Shown here piece by piece: positions 15,742 through 25,775 of a DNA stretch of 64,000 bases. A program made the translations under genes and the position numbers. A model generated the notes under the pieces. That model saw only the letters and a list, made by a program, of their open reading frames with translations. It searched no databases and was not told the origin of the DNA. Numbering within the stretch: position 1 is the first letter of the stretch; every line of letters starts with the position of its first letter. Source of the DNA: Pseudomonas anuradhapurensis. Its GTDB lineage: Bacteria > Pseudomonadota > Gammaproteobacteria > Pseudomonadales > Pseudomonadaceae. The stretch covers positions 1,246,001-1,310,000 of the forward strand of contig NZ_CP077097.1 in the NCBI RefSeq assembly GCF_014269225.2, in the 5' to 3' direction.

Positions 15742-18700
15742 ATGGGTTTCAACCTTTCTGCCTGGGCGCTGCGCAACCGCCAGATCGTCCTGTTTCTGAT
15801 GATCCTGCTGGCGGTCATTGGCGCGATGTCCTACACCAAGCTCGGCCAGAGCGAAGACCCGCCGTTCACCTTCAAGGCCATGGTCATCCGCACCCTGTGG
15901 CCGGGTGCCAGCGCCGAGGAAATGTCGCGCCAGGTCACCGAACGCATCGAGAAGAAACTGATGGAAACCGGCGAATACGAGCGGATTGTCTCGTTTTCCC
16001 GCCCCGGTGAGTCGCAGGTTACCTTCATGGCCCGTGACTCGCTGCATTCCCGGGATATCCCCGAGCTGTGGTACCAGATCCGCAAGAAGGTCGCGGACAT
16101 CCGCCACACCCTGCCGCCGGAAATCCAGGGCCCGTTCTTCAACGACGAGTTCGGCACCACCTTCGGCAATATCTATGCGCTGACCGGCAAGGGCTTCGAC
16201 TATGCCGTGCTCAAGGACTATGCCGACCGTATCCAGATCCAGCTGCAGCGGGTCAAGGACGTCGGCAAGGTCGAGCTGGTCGGCCTGCAGGACGAAAAAA
16301 TCTGGATCGAGTTGTCCAACCTCAAGCTGGCCACCCTCGGTGTGCCCTTGGCGGCCGTGCAGCAGGCCCTGCAGGAGCAGAACGCGGTCAGCACTGCCGG
16401 CTTTTTCGAAACCCCCAGTGAGCGCCTGCAGTTGCGGGTAAGCGGGCGTTTCGGCAGCGTCGAGCAGATTCGCCAGTTCCCCATTCGCGTGGGTGACCGC
16501 ACCTTCCGCATCGGCGATGTCGCCGAGGTACACCGGGGCTTCAACGACCCACCGGCACCGCGCATGCGCTTCATGGGCGAGGATGCCATCGGCCTGGCGG
16601 TGTCGATGAAGGACGGCGGCGACATCCTGGTGCTGGGCAAGGCCCTGGAAGGCGAGTTCGAGCGCCTGGCACGCAGCCTGCCGGCCGGCATGGAGCTGCG
16701 CAAGGTGTCCGACCAGCCGGCGGCGGTCAAGGCTGGCGTGGGCGAATTCATCCAGGTGCTGGTCGAGGCGCTGGTCATCGTGCTGCTGGTGAGCTTCTTC
16801 TCGCTGGGCCTGCGCACCGGCCTGGTGGTGGCGCTGGCGATTCCGCTGGTGCTGGCCATGACCTTTGCCGCCATGCATTACTTTGGCATCGGCCTGCACA
16901 AGATCTCCCTGGGCGCACTGGTGCTGGCGCTGGGCCTGCTGGTGGATGACGCGATCATTGCGGTGGAGATGATGGCGATCAAGATGGAGCAGGGCTACGA
17001 CCGGCTCAAGGCGGCCAGCCATGCCTGGAGCAGCACCGCCTTCCCGATGCTCACCGGCACCCTGATCACCGCGGCCGGCTTCCTGCCGATTGCCACGGCG
17101 GCCTCCGGCACCGGCGAGTATACCCGTTCGATCTTCCAGGTAGTGACCATTGCCTTGCTCACCTCCTGGGTGGCCGCCGTGGTCTTCGTGCCTTACCTGG
17201 GCGAGCGCCTGCTGCCCGACCTGGCCAGCCTGCATGCCGCCCGCCATGGCACGGATGGCCACGCGCCAGACCCGTACGCCACCCCGTTCTACCAGCGCGT
17301 GCGGCGGCTGGTGGAGTGGTGCGTGCGGCGGCGCAAGACCGTCATCCTGCTGACCATTGCCGCCTTTGTCGGCAGCATCCTGTTGTTCCGCTTCGTGCCC
17401 CAGCAGTTCTTCCCAGCCTCCGGGCGCCCGGAGCTGCTGGTCGACCTGAAGCTGGCCGAAGGCAGCTCGCTGGCCAACACTGCCGAGCGGGTCAAGCAGT
17501 TGGAGGCGCTACTCAGGCAGCAGGACGGCATCGACAACTATGTGGCCTACGTGGGTACCGGCTCGCCGCGTTTCTACCTGCCACTGGACCAGCAACTGCC
17601 GGCGGCGAGCTTCGCCCAGTTCGTGGTGCTGGCCAAGTCGATGGAGGACCGTGAGCGCCTGCGCAGCTGGCTGATCAGCACCATGGACCAGCAGTTCCCC
17701 GACCTGCGCGCCCGCGTCACCCGCCTGGAAAACGGCCCGCCCGTGGGTTATCCGGTGCAGTTCCGCGTCACCGGCGAGCACATCGAGAAAGTCCGAGCAC
17801 TGGCCCGCGAAGTGGCCGACAAGATCCGCGAGAACCCGCATGTGGTGAACGTGCACCTGGACTGGGAAGAACCGAGCAAGGCGGTATTCCTCGAAATCGA
17901 CCAGGACCGGGCACGTGCCCTGGGCGTCAGTACCGCGCACCTGTCGAGCTTCCTGCAAAGCTCGCTGACCGGGACCACGGTCAGCCAGTACCGCGAGGAC
18001 AACGAGCTGATCGAGATCCTGCTGCGCGGTACCCACCAGGAACGCCACGAGCTGGGCAACCTCGGCAGCCTGGCGTTGCCGACCGACAATGGCCAGAGCG
18101 TGGCCTTGTCGCAGGTGGCAACCTTGGCCTACGGCTTCGAGGAGGGCATCATCTGGCACCGCAACCGCTTGCCGACGGTGACGGTGCGCGCCGACATCTA
18201 CGACCAGCAGCAGCCGGTGACGCTGGTCAAGCAGATCGAGCCGACCCTGAAAGAGATTCGCGCCAGGCTGCCCGATGGCTACCTGCTGGAGGTAGGTGGC
18301 ACGGTGGAGGACTCCGAGCGCGGGCAGAAGTCGGTGAACGCCGGCATGCCGCTGTTCGTGGTGGTGGTGCTGAGCTTGCTGATGATCCAGCTACGCAGCT
18401 TCTCGCGCACGGTGATGGTGTTCCTCACCGCACCGCTGGGGCTGATCGGCGTGACCTTGTTCCTGCTGGTGTTCCGCCAGCCGTTCGGCTTCGTCGCCAT
18501 GCTCGGCACCATTGCCCTGGCGGGGATGATCATGCGCAACTCGGTGATCCTGGTGGACCAGATCGAGCAGGACATCGCCGCCGGCCAGGAACGTTGGCAG
18601 GCGATCATCGAAGCCACGGTGCGGCGCTTCCGGCCGATCGTGCTGACCGCACTGGCGGCGGTGCTGGCGATGATCCCGTTGTCGCGTAGCGTATTCTACG

Positions 18701-18807
18701 GGCCGATGGCCGTGGCGATCATGGGCGGATTGATCGTGGCCACAGTGCTCACCCTGCTGTTCCTGCCGGCGTTGTATGCGGCGTGGTTCAGGGTGAAGAA
18801 GGGCTGA
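15742..18807 (+). CDS. RND multidrug efflux permease
   Basis: 1021 residues, the normal size for an AcrB-like proton-driven pump: two repeats of six transmembrane helices, each with a large periplasmic loop. The start MGFNLSAWALRNRQIVLFLM gives the first helix. The proton-relay aspartates sit in GLLVDDAIIAVE (Asp402-Asp403). No outer-membrane factor gene follows, so the pump probably borrows a TolC/OprM-like channel encoded elsewhere. The sequence style (LGQSEDPPFTFKAM) fits the hydrophobe/amphiphile exporters better than metal exporters, but I do not assign a named pump. Confidence 0.88.
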   Translation: MGFNLSAWALRNRQIVLFLMILLAVIGAMSYTKLGQSEDPPFTFKAMVIRTLWPGASAEEMSRQVTERIEKKLMETGEYERIVSFSRPGESQVTFMARDSLHSRDIPELWYQIRKKVADIRHTLPPEIQGPFFNDEFGTTFGNIYALTGKGFDYAVLKDYADRIQIQLQRVKDVGKVELVGLQDEKIWIELSNLKLATLGVPLAAVQQALQEQNAVSTAGFFETPSERLQLRVSGRFGSVEQIRQFPIRVGDRTFRIGDVAEVHRGFNDPPAPRMRFMGEDAIGLAVSMKDGGDILVLGKALEGEFERLARSLPAGMELRKVSDQPAAVKAGVGEFIQVLVEALVIVLLVSFFSLGLRTGLVVALAIPLVLAMTFAAMHYFGIGLHKISLGALVLALGLLVDDAIIAVEMMAIKMEQGYDRLKAASHAWSSTAFPMLTGTLITAAGFLPIATAASGTGEYTRSIFQVVTIALLTSWVAAVVFVPYLGERLLPDLASLHAARHGTDGHAPDPYATPFYQRVRRLVEWCVRRRKTVILLTIAAFVGSILLFRFVPQQFFPASGRPELLVDLKLAEGSSLANTAERVKQLEALLRQQDGIDNYVAYVGTGSPRFYLPLDQQLPAASFAQFVVLAKSMEDRERLRSWLISTMDQQFPDLRARVTRLENGPPVGYPVQFRVTGEHIEKVRALAREVADKIRENPHVVNVHLDWEEPSKAVFLEIDQDRARALGVSTAHLSSFLQSSLTGTTVSQYREDNELIEILLRGTHQERHELGNLGSLALPTDNGQSVALSQVATLAYGFEEGIIWHRNRLPTVTVRADIYDQQQPVTLVKQIEPTLKEIRARLPDGYLLEVGGTVEDSERGQKSVNAGMPLFVVVVLSLLMIQLRSFSRTVMVFLTAPLGLIGVTLFLLVFRQPFGFVAMLGTIALAGMIMRNSVILVDQIEQDIAAGQERWQAIIEATVRRFRPIVLTALAAVLAMIPLSRSVFYGPMAVAIMGGLIVATVLTLLFLPALYAAWFRVKKG

Positions 18808-18830
18808 AGTTCATAGCGTAGGGCTTGGCC

Positions 18831-18918
18831 CTCCTTTCGCGATACATGGCCGCCCCTACAGGCCCTTGCAAGCTGTGTTGGAGCGGCCTGGTGTCGCGAT
18901 GGGCTGCCAGGCAGCCCC
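18831..18918. repeat. REP pair (inverted), GGCCTTGTGTCGCGA family
   Basis: Two REP-like elements face each other between the convergent permease and DUF4197 genes. The left one runs CTTTCGCGATACATGGCC and on to CCTACAGG. The right one has GGAGCGGCCTGGTGTCGCGA and ends in GGGCTGCCAGGCAGCCCC. Both are diverged copies. Confidence 0.7.
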
Positions 18919-18925
18919 ACCGCCA

Positions 18926-19612
18926 TCACAGCGCGCCAAAGACCTTCTTGGCCAGGCTGGTAGCCGCTTGAGCCGGGTTCTGGCGAATGCTCTGCTCTTG
19001 CTTGGCGATCATCTCGAACAGGCCATCAAGCGCCTTCTCGGTCACGTAGTTCTCGATATTGGCGTCGTCCTTGACCAGCCCCAGGCCTTTGGCCTGGGCG
19101 GCGAAGGCATTGTACTGCTGGGCCACGCCAACCTTGTCGGTGGCCTGCTTGACGATCGGCAGGAACTTGGCACGGATCTGCTCGCGGCTGCTCTTGTTCA
19201 GGTACTGGGCCGCCGAATCGTCACCACCGCTGAGGATGCCCTTGGCATCGGTCACGCTCATGTTCTTCACGGCATCCACCAGAATCGCCTGGGCCTGCGG
19301 CACGGCAGCCTCGGCGGCCTTGTTCATGCTGGTTTCCAGGGCTTCGACCTGGTCACCCTTGCCGAACATCTTCATCGCCTTGGCGGCCTTGCCCAGGTTG
19401 CCCGGCAGCTCGATACGCACGTCCGGGTTGTTGCTGAAGCCGCCCGGGGCGCTCAGCTGCTTGACGGCCAGTTGCGCGCCCTGGGTCAGGGCATCTTTCA
19501 GGCCGCCGGTGGCGTCTTTCTGGCTCAGGTCGCCCAGCGACAGGGCCAGTGCACTGGCCGACAGCAGCAGGCCGGCGCACAGGGTGGTGAAACGCAGGGA
19601 GGTGCGGATCAT
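18926..19612 (-). CDS. DUF4197 domain-containing secreted protein
   Basis: 228 residues with an N-terminal signal peptide ending near ASALA, so it is exported, probably to the periplasm. The rest is soluble, helical and Ala/Lys-rich, with LSLGDLSQKDATGGLKDAL and a C-terminal ALDGLFEMIAKQE passage as in the DUF4197 family. AAGGAAAG precedes the start codon. The function of the family is unknown. The YbaY-like lipoprotein gene lies 33 bases upstream on the same strand, so the two may be co-transcribed. Confidence 0.8.
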   Translation of the reverse strand: MIRTSLRFTTLCAGLLLSASALALSLGDLSQKDATGGLKDALTQGAQLAVKQLSAPGGFSNNPDVRIELPGNLGKAAKAMKMFGKGDQVEALETSMNKAAEAAVPQAQAILVDAVKNMSVTDAKGILSGGDDSAAQYLNKSSREQIRAKFLPIVKQATDKVGVAQQYNAFAAQAKGLGLVKDDANIENYVTEKALDGLFEMIAKQEQSIRQNPAQAATSLAKKVFGAL

Positions 19613-19645
19613 GAAGCTTTCCTTGTAAACAGATGAATACGGGTT

Positions 19646-20044
19646 TCAGCGGACCGGATCGACCTTGATCCGCAGCGGTTGCGGGTCATGGCCATCCAGC
19701 CGGACAGCATGCTGTTCGGTGTTGATGAACAGCAACTTGCCATCCAGTTCGATGCGCGCGCTGAGCGCATAGCGGTGGCCGGGCTTGACCTGGGCCGGGT
19801 CGTAGGCGAGGTGGAAGGGCAGCGGTACGTTGCCTTTGACCGGGCCGGCCTGGCGCGCCAGGACCACGGCCGGGGCATCCATCAGCGACACGTCCTGCAG
19901 CTCGACGCTGAGCGTGGCGGTCGGTGGCAGGGCGCTGCGCTGCAGGTAGAACACCTCGCCATCCAGGCTGGCCTGGCTGGACGGGGTGTGGCTGGAACAG
20001 GCTGCGAGCAGGGATGCGCAACACAGCATAAAGAGCTTTTTCAT
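19646..20044 (-). CDS. YbaY/YscW-family lipoprotein
   Basis: 132 residues. The signal peptide ends in the lipobox SLLAACSS (Cys16), so it is a lipid-anchored envelope protein. The mature part is one small beta domain with LPPTATLSVELQDVSLMDAP and YALSARIELDGKLLFINTE, typical of the YbaY/type III secretion lipoprotein-like family. GGAG lies five bases before the ATG. Family members elsewhere are linked to outer-membrane or pilotin-like roles, but its job here is not known. It lies between plsB and the DUF4197 gene on the same strand. Confidence 0.75.
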   Translation of the reverse strand: MKKLFMLCCASLLAACSSHTPSSQASLDGEVFYLQRSALPPTATLSVELQDVSLMDAPAVVLARQAGPVKGNVPLPFHLAYDPAQVKPGHRYALSARIELDGKLLFINTEQHAVRLDGHDPQPLRIKVDPVR

Positions 20045-20121
20045 GGCGTCTCCGTTTTCCTTGGAGCTGGCTTGTGGCCAACCCCAGGGACTTTAGCGGA
20101 TTTTCCCGGCTGCCGAACCCT

Positions 20122-22608
20122 TTACAGGGTCGAACTTTCCAGCCCGTCGTCGCGGTGCAACGCGACCTGGCGGATCGACAGGCGCAGCTCGGCCGACAGT
20201 ACGCGCTTGGCCACGCCTTCGGCCAGCTCGCCAAGCTTGTCGTGATAGCCCAGCTTGCCTTGGCTGTCGGCCTGCAGCACGCCCTGCTCGAGCAAGGTCT
20301 GGATGAAGTGGCGGAACAGCGTCTTGTCGAAGAATTCCGGGGCGTTCAGGCCATGCAGGATCGACAGGCGCTGGGCCATCATCACGCACAGGTCTTCCAG
20401 CGCTTCGGCGCTGAGGCTGTGTTGCCCGCTGTTGAGCAGCAGCGAGGTGGCCATGTAGAAGCGCTGCAGGGTCTGGGTGATGGTGCGGGCGAGCAGGGTC
20501 AGCAAGACGAACTGCCGTGAACTCGGCGCGGGGCGGATGTACACGTCGTTGTCTTGGCGCAGCAGGCCCTGTTCGACCAGCGCGGCCAGCCACTGGTCGA
20601 TCACCTCGTCCAGCTGCTGCGGTGTCCAGCGCAGGAACAGTTCGGCCTGCAGATACGGGTACAGCGCGTGCACGTAGCGGCCCAGCAACTCCCGGCTCAG
20701 GCGTGAGCTGCTGAGGAAGAAGCTGGCCAGCAGGGCTGGCAGGGCGAAGATGTGCAGCACGTTGTTGCGGTAATAGGTCATCAGCACCGCGTTGGCTTCA
20801 TCCAGGTACAGGATGCGGCCCAGGGCGTCCTTCTGCTCGGCCACCAGGTTCATGCTGCGCACATGTTCGATCAACGCCTGGCCGTCGCCCTCGGGCAGGG
20901 TGGTATGCGGCGAGTAGGGCACCTGACGCAGCAAGGCCAGGTACAGCTCGAGCACGCGGGTCAGGGCACGTTCGTCCAGGGCCAGGCGGCTGGTGGAGAG
21001 CAGCGCCAGGGCCACCAGGTTGACCGGGTTGATCGCCGCCGCCTCGTTGAGGTGGCGTGCCACGGTTTCGCCCAGGCGGGTGGTAGTGGCGTTGAGCCAG
21101 GCCGGGCGATACTGCGGGCCGTGGTCCTGGTCGCGCCAGCCAGGCTGTTGCTGGTCGAGGAAGCCGGCGAGGCGGATCGGTTCGCCGAAGTTGACGTACA
21201 CCTGGCCAAAGCGCTGCTTGAGCGCGCCGAATACCTTGAAGATGTCGAGGATCGACTCCTTCTTCTTGCTGGCCCCGCGCAGCTCGCCCAGGTAGGTACG
21301 GCCTTCCAGCACGCGCTCGTAGCCGATGTACACCGGCACGAAGACGATCGGCGTGCGCGACGAGCGCAGGAAGCTGCGCAGGGTGATGGCCAGCATCCCG
21401 GTGCGTGGCTGCAGCATGCGCCCGGTGCGCGAGCGGCCGCCTTCGACGAAGTACTCCACCGGGAAACCTTTGGTGTACAGGGTGTGCAGGTATTCGTTGA
21501 ACACTGCGGTGTACAGCGGGTTGCCCTTGAACGTGCGGCGCATGAAGAAGGCACCGCCACGGCGCAGCAGGTTACCTACCAGCGGCATGTTGAGGTTGAT
21601 GCCTGCGGCCACGTGCGGCGGGGTGAGGCCGTTGCGGAACAGCAAATACGACAGCAGCAGGTAATCGATGTGGCTGCGGTGGCAGGGCACGTAGATCACT
21701 TCGTTGCCGGGGGCGATGCCTTGCACCTGCTCGATGTGGTTGACCTTGATGCCGTCGTAGATCTTGTTCCAGAACCAGCTGAGCACCACTTCGAGGAAGC
21801 GGATGGCGGTGTAGGTGTAGTCCGAGGCGATCTCGTTGCCATAACGCAGCGCCTGGGCTTCGGCCTTGGCCAGCGGCAGGTTTTCGCGTTGCGCCTCGTC
21901 GAGGATGGCCTGACGCACCTGCGGCGCATGGACCAGGCCCTTGACCAGGGTGCGCCGGTGCGAGATGTCCGGGCCGATGACGGCGGTCTTGAGGTTGCGA
22001 AAGTGCACGCGCATCAGGCGCTGGGCCATGCGCACGGTGCGTTCCTGGCCTTTGTTGTGCTGCACCAGTTCGCGCAGGTGGATCGGCGCCGAGAACTGCA
22101 CGCGGGTCTTGCGCCCCAGCACCAGCACGGTCAGCAGCCGGCGCAGGCGCCCGGTAACCGCCCAGCTGTCGGCGAACAGCAGTTTCCACGGGCTGGACTC
22201 ACTGGCCGGGGTCTGGCCCCAGAACACGCTGACCGGGATGATCTGGGCGTCCTCTTCGGCATGCTGGCCCACGGTCGCGACCAGGCGCTCCAGGGTCGGT
22301 GGCGCGCCACGCTTGTCGTGGCGGCCGAGCCAGTCCGGGTCCGGGGTCAGGTAGAAGAATGCGGCCGGCTCCTGCAGCGGGCCCACCGCCACCGGCAGCA
22401 CCGGGCGCGGCAGCCCCGCCTTGGTGCATTCATGGTCAAGCACCACCAGGTCAGTGAGCGCCGGCGAGGGCAGGGCATAGAACACCGGGCGGCTGCGGTC
22501 GAGCTTGAGGGTGAGGGAGGACTGGTTGATGGTCTCGGAGCGCACCCACAGGTACAACAGGCGACGCAGGGCGCCGAAGATCAGGCGGCGCAGGGGGGAA
22601 CGGGTCAT
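20122..22608 (-). CDS. plsB: Glycerol-3-phosphate 1-O-acyltransferase
   Basis: 828 residues from the ATG at 22608 (MTRSPLRRL), the usual length in Pseudomonas. The upstream in-frame ATG at 22683 would add an atypical 25 residues. PlsB attaches the first acyl chain to sn-glycerol 3-phosphate at the inner membrane, starting phospholipid synthesis. The acyltransferase HX4D motif is present as HRSHID (His310-Asp315), followed by further family blocks (FFMRRTF, then [12 protein letters not shown]). No strong ribosome-binding site is visible. It is the most upstream of a small minus-strand group. Confidence 0.95.
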   Translation of the reverse strand: MTRSPLRRLIFGALRRLLYLWVRSETINQSSLTLKLDRSRPVFYALPSPALTDLVVLDHECTKAGLPRPVLPVAVGPLQEPAAFFYLTPDPDWLGRHDKRGAPPTLERLVATVGQHAEEDAQIIPVSVFWGQTPASESSPWKLLFADSWAVTGRLRRLLTVLVLGRKTRVQFSAPIHLRELVQHNKGQERTVRMAQRLMRVHFRNLKTAVIGPDISHRRTLVKGLVHAPQVRQAILDEAQRENLPLAKAEAQALRYGNEIASDYTYTAIRFLEVVLSWFWNKIYDGIKVNHIEQVQGIAPGNEVIYVPCHRSHIDYLLLSYLLFRNGLTPPHVAAGINLNMPLVGNLLRRGGAFFMRRTFKGNPLYTAVFNEYLHTLYTKGFPVEYFVEGGRSRTGRMLQPRTGMLAITLRSFLRSSRTPIVFVPVYIGYERVLEGRTYLGELRGASKKKESILDIFKVFGALKQRFGQVYVNFGEPIRLAGFLDQQQPGWRDQDHGPQYRPAWLNATTTRLGETVARHLNEAAAINPVNLVALALLSTSRLALDERALTRVLELYLALLRQVPYSPHTTLPEGDGQALIEHVRSMNLVAEQKDALGRILYLDEANAVLMTYYRNNVLHIFALPALLASFFLSSSRLSRELLGRYVHALYPYLQAELFLRWTPQQLDEVIDQWLAALVEQGLLRQDNDVYIRPAPSSRQFVLLTLLARTITQTLQRFYMATSLLLNSGQHSLSAEALEDLCVMMAQRLSILHGLNAPEFFDKTLFRHFIQTLLEQGVLQADSQGKLGYHDKLGELAEGVAKRVLSAELRLSIRQVALHRDDGLESSTL

Positions 22609-22731
22609 GGGGTGTGTGCCCTGGGTGTGAAATTCAGTGGGTATCTGGCCAATTAGTCTGCCGTATCCGCGCAAGTTCAGCAAAAATCGCCGAACGGCGC
22701 GACGGTCATCAAATTTTTTTGTTCTGTGTCA

Positions 22732-22737
22732 TATACT
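22732..22737 (+). promoter_or_regulatory. Possible -10 box of the cold-shock gene
   Basis: TATACT about 100 bases before the cold-shock start codon, preceded by a T-run. No good -35 is seen at 16-18 bases. If used, it would give a leader of roughly 95 bases, which fits the long leaders of cold-shock mRNAs. Confidence 0.3.
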
Positions 22738-22839
22738 CGGCCTGCCACTTGCAGGATATTTGCGCAAGCGGCGTCGACACGTGGCGGAGGCTTCGTGTCT
22801 ACAAGGCGATCTTCACAATAAAAATCCGGAGTAGTTCAG

Positions 22840-23049
22840 ATGTCGTCTCGTGAGACTGGGAATGTAAAGTGGTTCAACGATGCCAAGGGTTATGGCTTCA
22901 TTCAGCGCGAAGGTGGTGCGGATGTGTTCGTCCACTATCGGGCGATTCGCGGTGAGGGGCATCGTACCCTGGTCGAAGGGCAGCGGGTGGAATACGCCTG
23001 CGTGCAGGGCCAGAAAGGCCTGCAAGCCGAAGACGTAGTAGGGCTCTGA
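22840..23049 (+). CDS. Cold-shock domain protein
   Basis: 69 residues making one cold-shock (OB-fold) domain. RNP1 is KGYGFI (16-21) and RNP2 is VFVHY (29-33), the aromatic single-strand RNA/DNA-binding face. The end ([10 protein letters not shown]) is standard. Such proteins bind mRNA or single-stranded DNA and act as RNA chaperones; some are cold induced, others stationary-phase (CspD-like). The sequence alone does not decide which. It is divergent from plsB and followed by a REP cluster. Confidence 0.92.
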   Translation: MSSRETGNVKWFNDAKGYGFIQREGGADVFVHYRAIRGEGHRTLVEGQRVEYACVQGQKGLQAEDVVGL

Positions 23050-23082
23050 ACCCCTGCTGTAGAGGCCGATTGACGCGGCCAG

Positions 23083-23202
23083 TGTAGGAGCGGCCTCGTG
23101 TCGCGAAAGGGCTGCAAGGCAGCCCCTGCGGTGTGGCGAGCAACGCTGACAACCGGGGGGCGCCATGTGGCCCTTTCGCGACCCGAGGCCGCTCCTGCAG
23201 TA
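23083..23202. repeat. REP pair, GGCCTTGTGTCGCGA family
   Basis: A forward element at 23083-23126 (TGTAGGAGCGGCCTCGTGTC onward, ending in GGGCTGCAAGGCAGCCCC) and an inverted one at 23168-23202 (GGCCCTTTCGCGACCC onward to GCTCCTGCA). They lie between the cold-shock gene and a convergent unknown gene and could fold into one large stem. Confidence 0.8.
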
Positions 23203-23218
23203 GAAGCGGGGGGCTGTC

Positions 23219-23593
23219 TCAGGTACGCCAGGTGATCTCCTCTTCACCGTCGGCGCTGATGCGGACCCAGCGGTCGGCATCCTCTTCCCCGTCTTCTTCC
23301 ACCCAGCCACCCGGCGCGCAGCGCACTTCCACACCCAGTGCGGCGAAAGCGGCGCGGGCGCAGGCAACGTCATCGGCCCAGGGCGTCTGGTCGCTTTCCA
23401 GGTAAAGGCTGTTCCATTTCCCTACAGCTTTGGGTAACCAGGTGACCGGAATGTTACCGGCCTGGCATTTGAAGGTCTGGCCTTTCTGCTGCCATTCGCT
23501 GCACGGGCCGATCGCCTGGGCAAGCCACTCGGCAATCTGCTTGTGGTCGACGTCGGCGTCCTTCAGGTAGATCTCGATATCAGGTTGGCGCAT
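23219..23593 (-). CDS. Small conserved-looking protein of unknown function
   Basis: 124 residues from the ATG at 23593, with GGAG five bases upstream. No signal peptide or membrane segment. It starts MRQPDIEIYLKDAD, has two Cys near the middle (GPCSEW, TFKCQAG) and another Cys pair later, and ends in an acidic, Trp-containing tail (EEDGEEDADRW). I do not recognise a family. It begins 17 bases after the rlmA stop on the same strand, so it is probably the last gene of a dapE-rlmA operon. Confidence 0.75.
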   Translation of the reverse strand: MRQPDIEIYLKDADVDHKQIAEWLAQAIGPCSEWQQKGQTFKCQAGNIPVTWLPKAVGKWNSLYLESDQTPWADDVACARAAFAALGVEVRCAPGGWVEEDGEEDADRWVRISADGEEEITWRT

Positions 23594-23609
23594 AAGGGCT
23601 CCGGTGTGC

Positions 23610-24422
23610 TCAGTCTTGGCGCAGGAAATAGTCATAACGCATGGAAACCGTGACTTCGAACGGCTCGGCCTGGTCGATCACCCGGGCACGCCTTGCGGCA
23701 CTGGCGCGCCAGCCGTGCGGAGTCATGGCCAGCAGGTCGGCGCGGGCCTTGGGCGCGACCAGGCTCAGGCGAAACTCGAGGGTTTCGCTGTGGGCATGGG
23801 CCATGCCTTCGGGGACCAGTGCGAGGTGCTTGTCGTCGGCGTAAGGGCGTACTTCATCGTAGAGCACTTCGCGCAGTTCCATCAGGTGGCCGCTGGTGGG
23901 GCCGACCCGCATCAGGCCGCCGCCAGGGCTGAGCAGGCGCTTGGCCTCGGCCCAGTCGAGCGGGCTGAACACGCTTGCGATGAACTGGCAGCTGGCGTCG
24001 GCCAGCGGCACCCGGGCCATGCTGGCGACCATCCAGGTGACCTCGGGCGCGCGGCGGCAGGCGCGCTTGACCGCCTCGCGGGAGATGTCCAGGGCATAGC
24101 CCTCGGCGGCTGGCAGCGCCTGGGCGAGCTGCGCGGTGTAGTAGCCCTCGCCGCAACCGATGTCCAGCCAGGCGGAGGGCTGGCGCTCGGCGGCCAGTTC
24201 GGCCAGGCGGCGCGCCACCGGGGCGTAGTGGCCGGCCTCGAGGAAATCGCGGCGGGCCTCGACCATGGCCTGGTTGTCACCCGGGTCGCGGCTGTTCTTG
24301 TGCTGCACCGGCAACAGGTTCAGGTAACCCTGGCGGGCGCGGTCGAAGCGGTGGCCGGCCGGGCACACCACACCGTTGTCGAGCCGGCTCAGCGGCGCTT
24401 GGCAAAGGGGGCAGGCGAGCAT
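23610..24422 (-). CDS. rlmA: 23S rRNA (guanine-N1)-methyltransferase
   Basis: 270 residues. The N-terminal zinc site has Cys4, Cys7, Cys20 and His24 (CPLC ... CPAGH). The SAM-binding motif is LDIGCGEG at 86-93. The protein methylates N1 of a guanine in 23S rRNA (G745 in E. coli). Substrate position is known from the family, not from this sequence. Its start codon overlaps the dapE stop as ATGA, so translation is probably coupled to dapE. Confidence 0.92.
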   Translation of the reverse strand: MLACPLCQAPLSRLDNGVVCPAGHRFDRARQGYLNLLPVQHKNSRDPGDNQAMVEARRDFLEAGHYAPVARRLAELAAERQPSAWLDIGCGEGYYTAQLAQALPAAEGYALDISREAVKRACRRAPEVTWMVASMARVPLADASCQFIASVFSPLDWAEAKRLLSPGGGLMRVGPTSGHLMELREVLYDEVRPYADDKHLALVPEGMAHAHSETLEFRLSLVAPKARADLLAMTPHGWRASAARRARVIDQAEPFEVTVSMRYDYFLRQD

Positions 24423-25573
24423 CAGGCGAGCAACCGGACCAGGGTCTGGTAGTAGATTTCGGTCAGCAGGTCGAGGTCGCTGGCCAGGATCCGCTCGTCA
24501 ACCTGGTGGATGGTGGCGTTGACCGGGCCAAGCTCGACCACCTGGGTACCCATGGTGGCGATGAAGCGGCCGTCGGAGGTACCACCGCTGGTGGACGGCT
24601 GGGTGTCGCGACCGGTGACGCCCTTGATGCTGGCCGATACGGCGTCCAGCAGCTCGCCCGGCTCGGTGAGGAACGGCAGGCCCGACAGTGCCCAGTCGAT
24701 CGACCAGTCCAGTTCATGCTTGTCGAGAATGGCCGACACCCGCGCCTGCAGGCCTTCGACGGTGGACTCGGTGGAGAAGCGGAAGTTGAACAGCGCGCTC
24801 AGCTCGCCCGGGACCACATTGGTAGCGCCGGTGCCAGCATTGAGGTTGGAGATCTGGAAGCTGGTCGGTGGGAAGAACGCATTGCCTTCGTCCCAGTGCT
24901 CGGCGGCCAGTTCGGCCAGAGCCGGGGCAGCCAGGTGGATCGGGTTGCGCGCCAGGTGTGGGTAGGCCACGTGGCCCTGCTTGCCGCGTACGGTCAGCTT
25001 GGCGCCCAGCGAGCCACGGCGGCCATTCTTGACCACGTCACCCAGCAGGGTGGTGCTGGATGGCTCGCCGACGATGCACCAGTCCAGGCGCTCGTTGCGC
25101 GCTTTCAGGCGCTCGACCACGGCCTTGGTGCCGTGGTGGGCCGGGCCTTCCTCGTCGCTGGTGATCAGGAAGGCGACTTTGCCACGGTGGTTCGGGTAGT
25201 CCTGCACGAAGCGCTCGCTGGCCACCACCATGGACGCCAGGCTGCCTTTCATGTCGGCGGCGCCACGGCCGCAGAGCATGCCGTCGGCGTCGATCAGCGC
25301 CTCGAAGGGTTCATGCTGCCATTGTTGCACCGGGCCGGTGGGCACCACGTCGGTGTGGCCGGCGAAGCACAGCACCGGGCCGTCCTGGGTACCGTGGGTG
25401 GCCCAGAAGTTGTCGACGTCCTCGATGCGCATCGGTTCCAGCTGGAAGCCCACGGCGCCCAGGCGGTTCATCATCTGCGCCTGGCAGTCGGCGTCGACGG
25501 GGGTGACCGAGGGGCGACGGATCAGGTCGCAGGCCAGTTGGAGGGTGGGCGAAAGCTCGGCTGGGGCCGTCAT
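24422..25573 (-). CDS. dapE: Succinyl-diaminopimelate desuccinylase
   Basis: 383 residues of an M20-family zinc enzyme. Metal ligands and catalytic acids are recognisable in [21 protein letters not shown] and TSDEEGPA. It releases succinate from N-succinyl-LL-diaminopimelate in lysine and peptidoglycan precursor synthesis. The earlier pathway genes dapD and dapC are also in this window but at separate sites. First gene of a probable dapE-rlmA-unknown operon; a REP cluster lies upstream. Confidence 0.96.
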   Translation of the reverse strand: MTAPAELSPTLQLACDLIRRPSVTPVDADCQAQMMNRLGAVGFQLEPMRIEDVDNFWATHGTQDGPVLCFAGHTDVVPTGPVQQWQHEPFEALIDADGMLCGRGAADMKGSLASMVVASERFVQDYPNHRGKVAFLITSDEEGPAHHGTKAVVERLKARNERLDWCIVGEPSSTTLLGDVVKNGRRGSLGAKLTVRGKQGHVAYPHLARNPIHLAAPALAELAAEHWDEGNAFFPPTSFQISNLNAGTGATNVVPGELSALFNFRFSTESTVEGLQARVSAILDKHELDWSIDWALSGLPFLTEPGELLDAVSASIKGVTGRDTQPSTSGGTSDGRFIATMGTQVVELGPVNATIHQVDERILASDLDLLTEIYYQTLVRLLA

Positions 25574-25645
25574 GGGGGACTCCGGGGCAAGGCAAGGCGG
25601 GAGAAATCTGAGGGGCGTTATCTTATATCAAACCGTCAGGCCAAT

Positions 25646-25768
25646 GGGGCCGCTTTGCGGCCCTTTCGCGACACAAGGCCGCTCTTAAAAGCTATCGCGC
25701 CACATCTGACGGGATGCGATCCCATGTAGGAGTGGCCTTGTGTCGCGAAAGGGGCGCAAAGCGCCCCC
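25646..25768. repeat. REP pair, GGCCTTGTGTCGCGA family
   Basis: An inverted element at 25646-25687 (GGGGCCGCTTTGCGGCCC then TTTCGCGACACAAGGCCGCT) and a forward element at 25725-25768 (TGTAGGAGTGGCCTTGTGTC then GCGCAAAGCGCCCCC). It fills the gap between the ndvB stop and the dapE start, so it can serve as the ndvB 3' end. Confidence 0.85.
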
Positions 25769-25775
25769 AAAGAGC

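Noticed and set aside
14605..17262. An 885-codon open frame on the minus strand opposite the RND adaptor and permease genes
   Set aside because: Its translation is rich in Gln, His, Arg and Ala with no domain sense, and it lies wholly opposite two clear genes. It is a by-product of high third-position GC.
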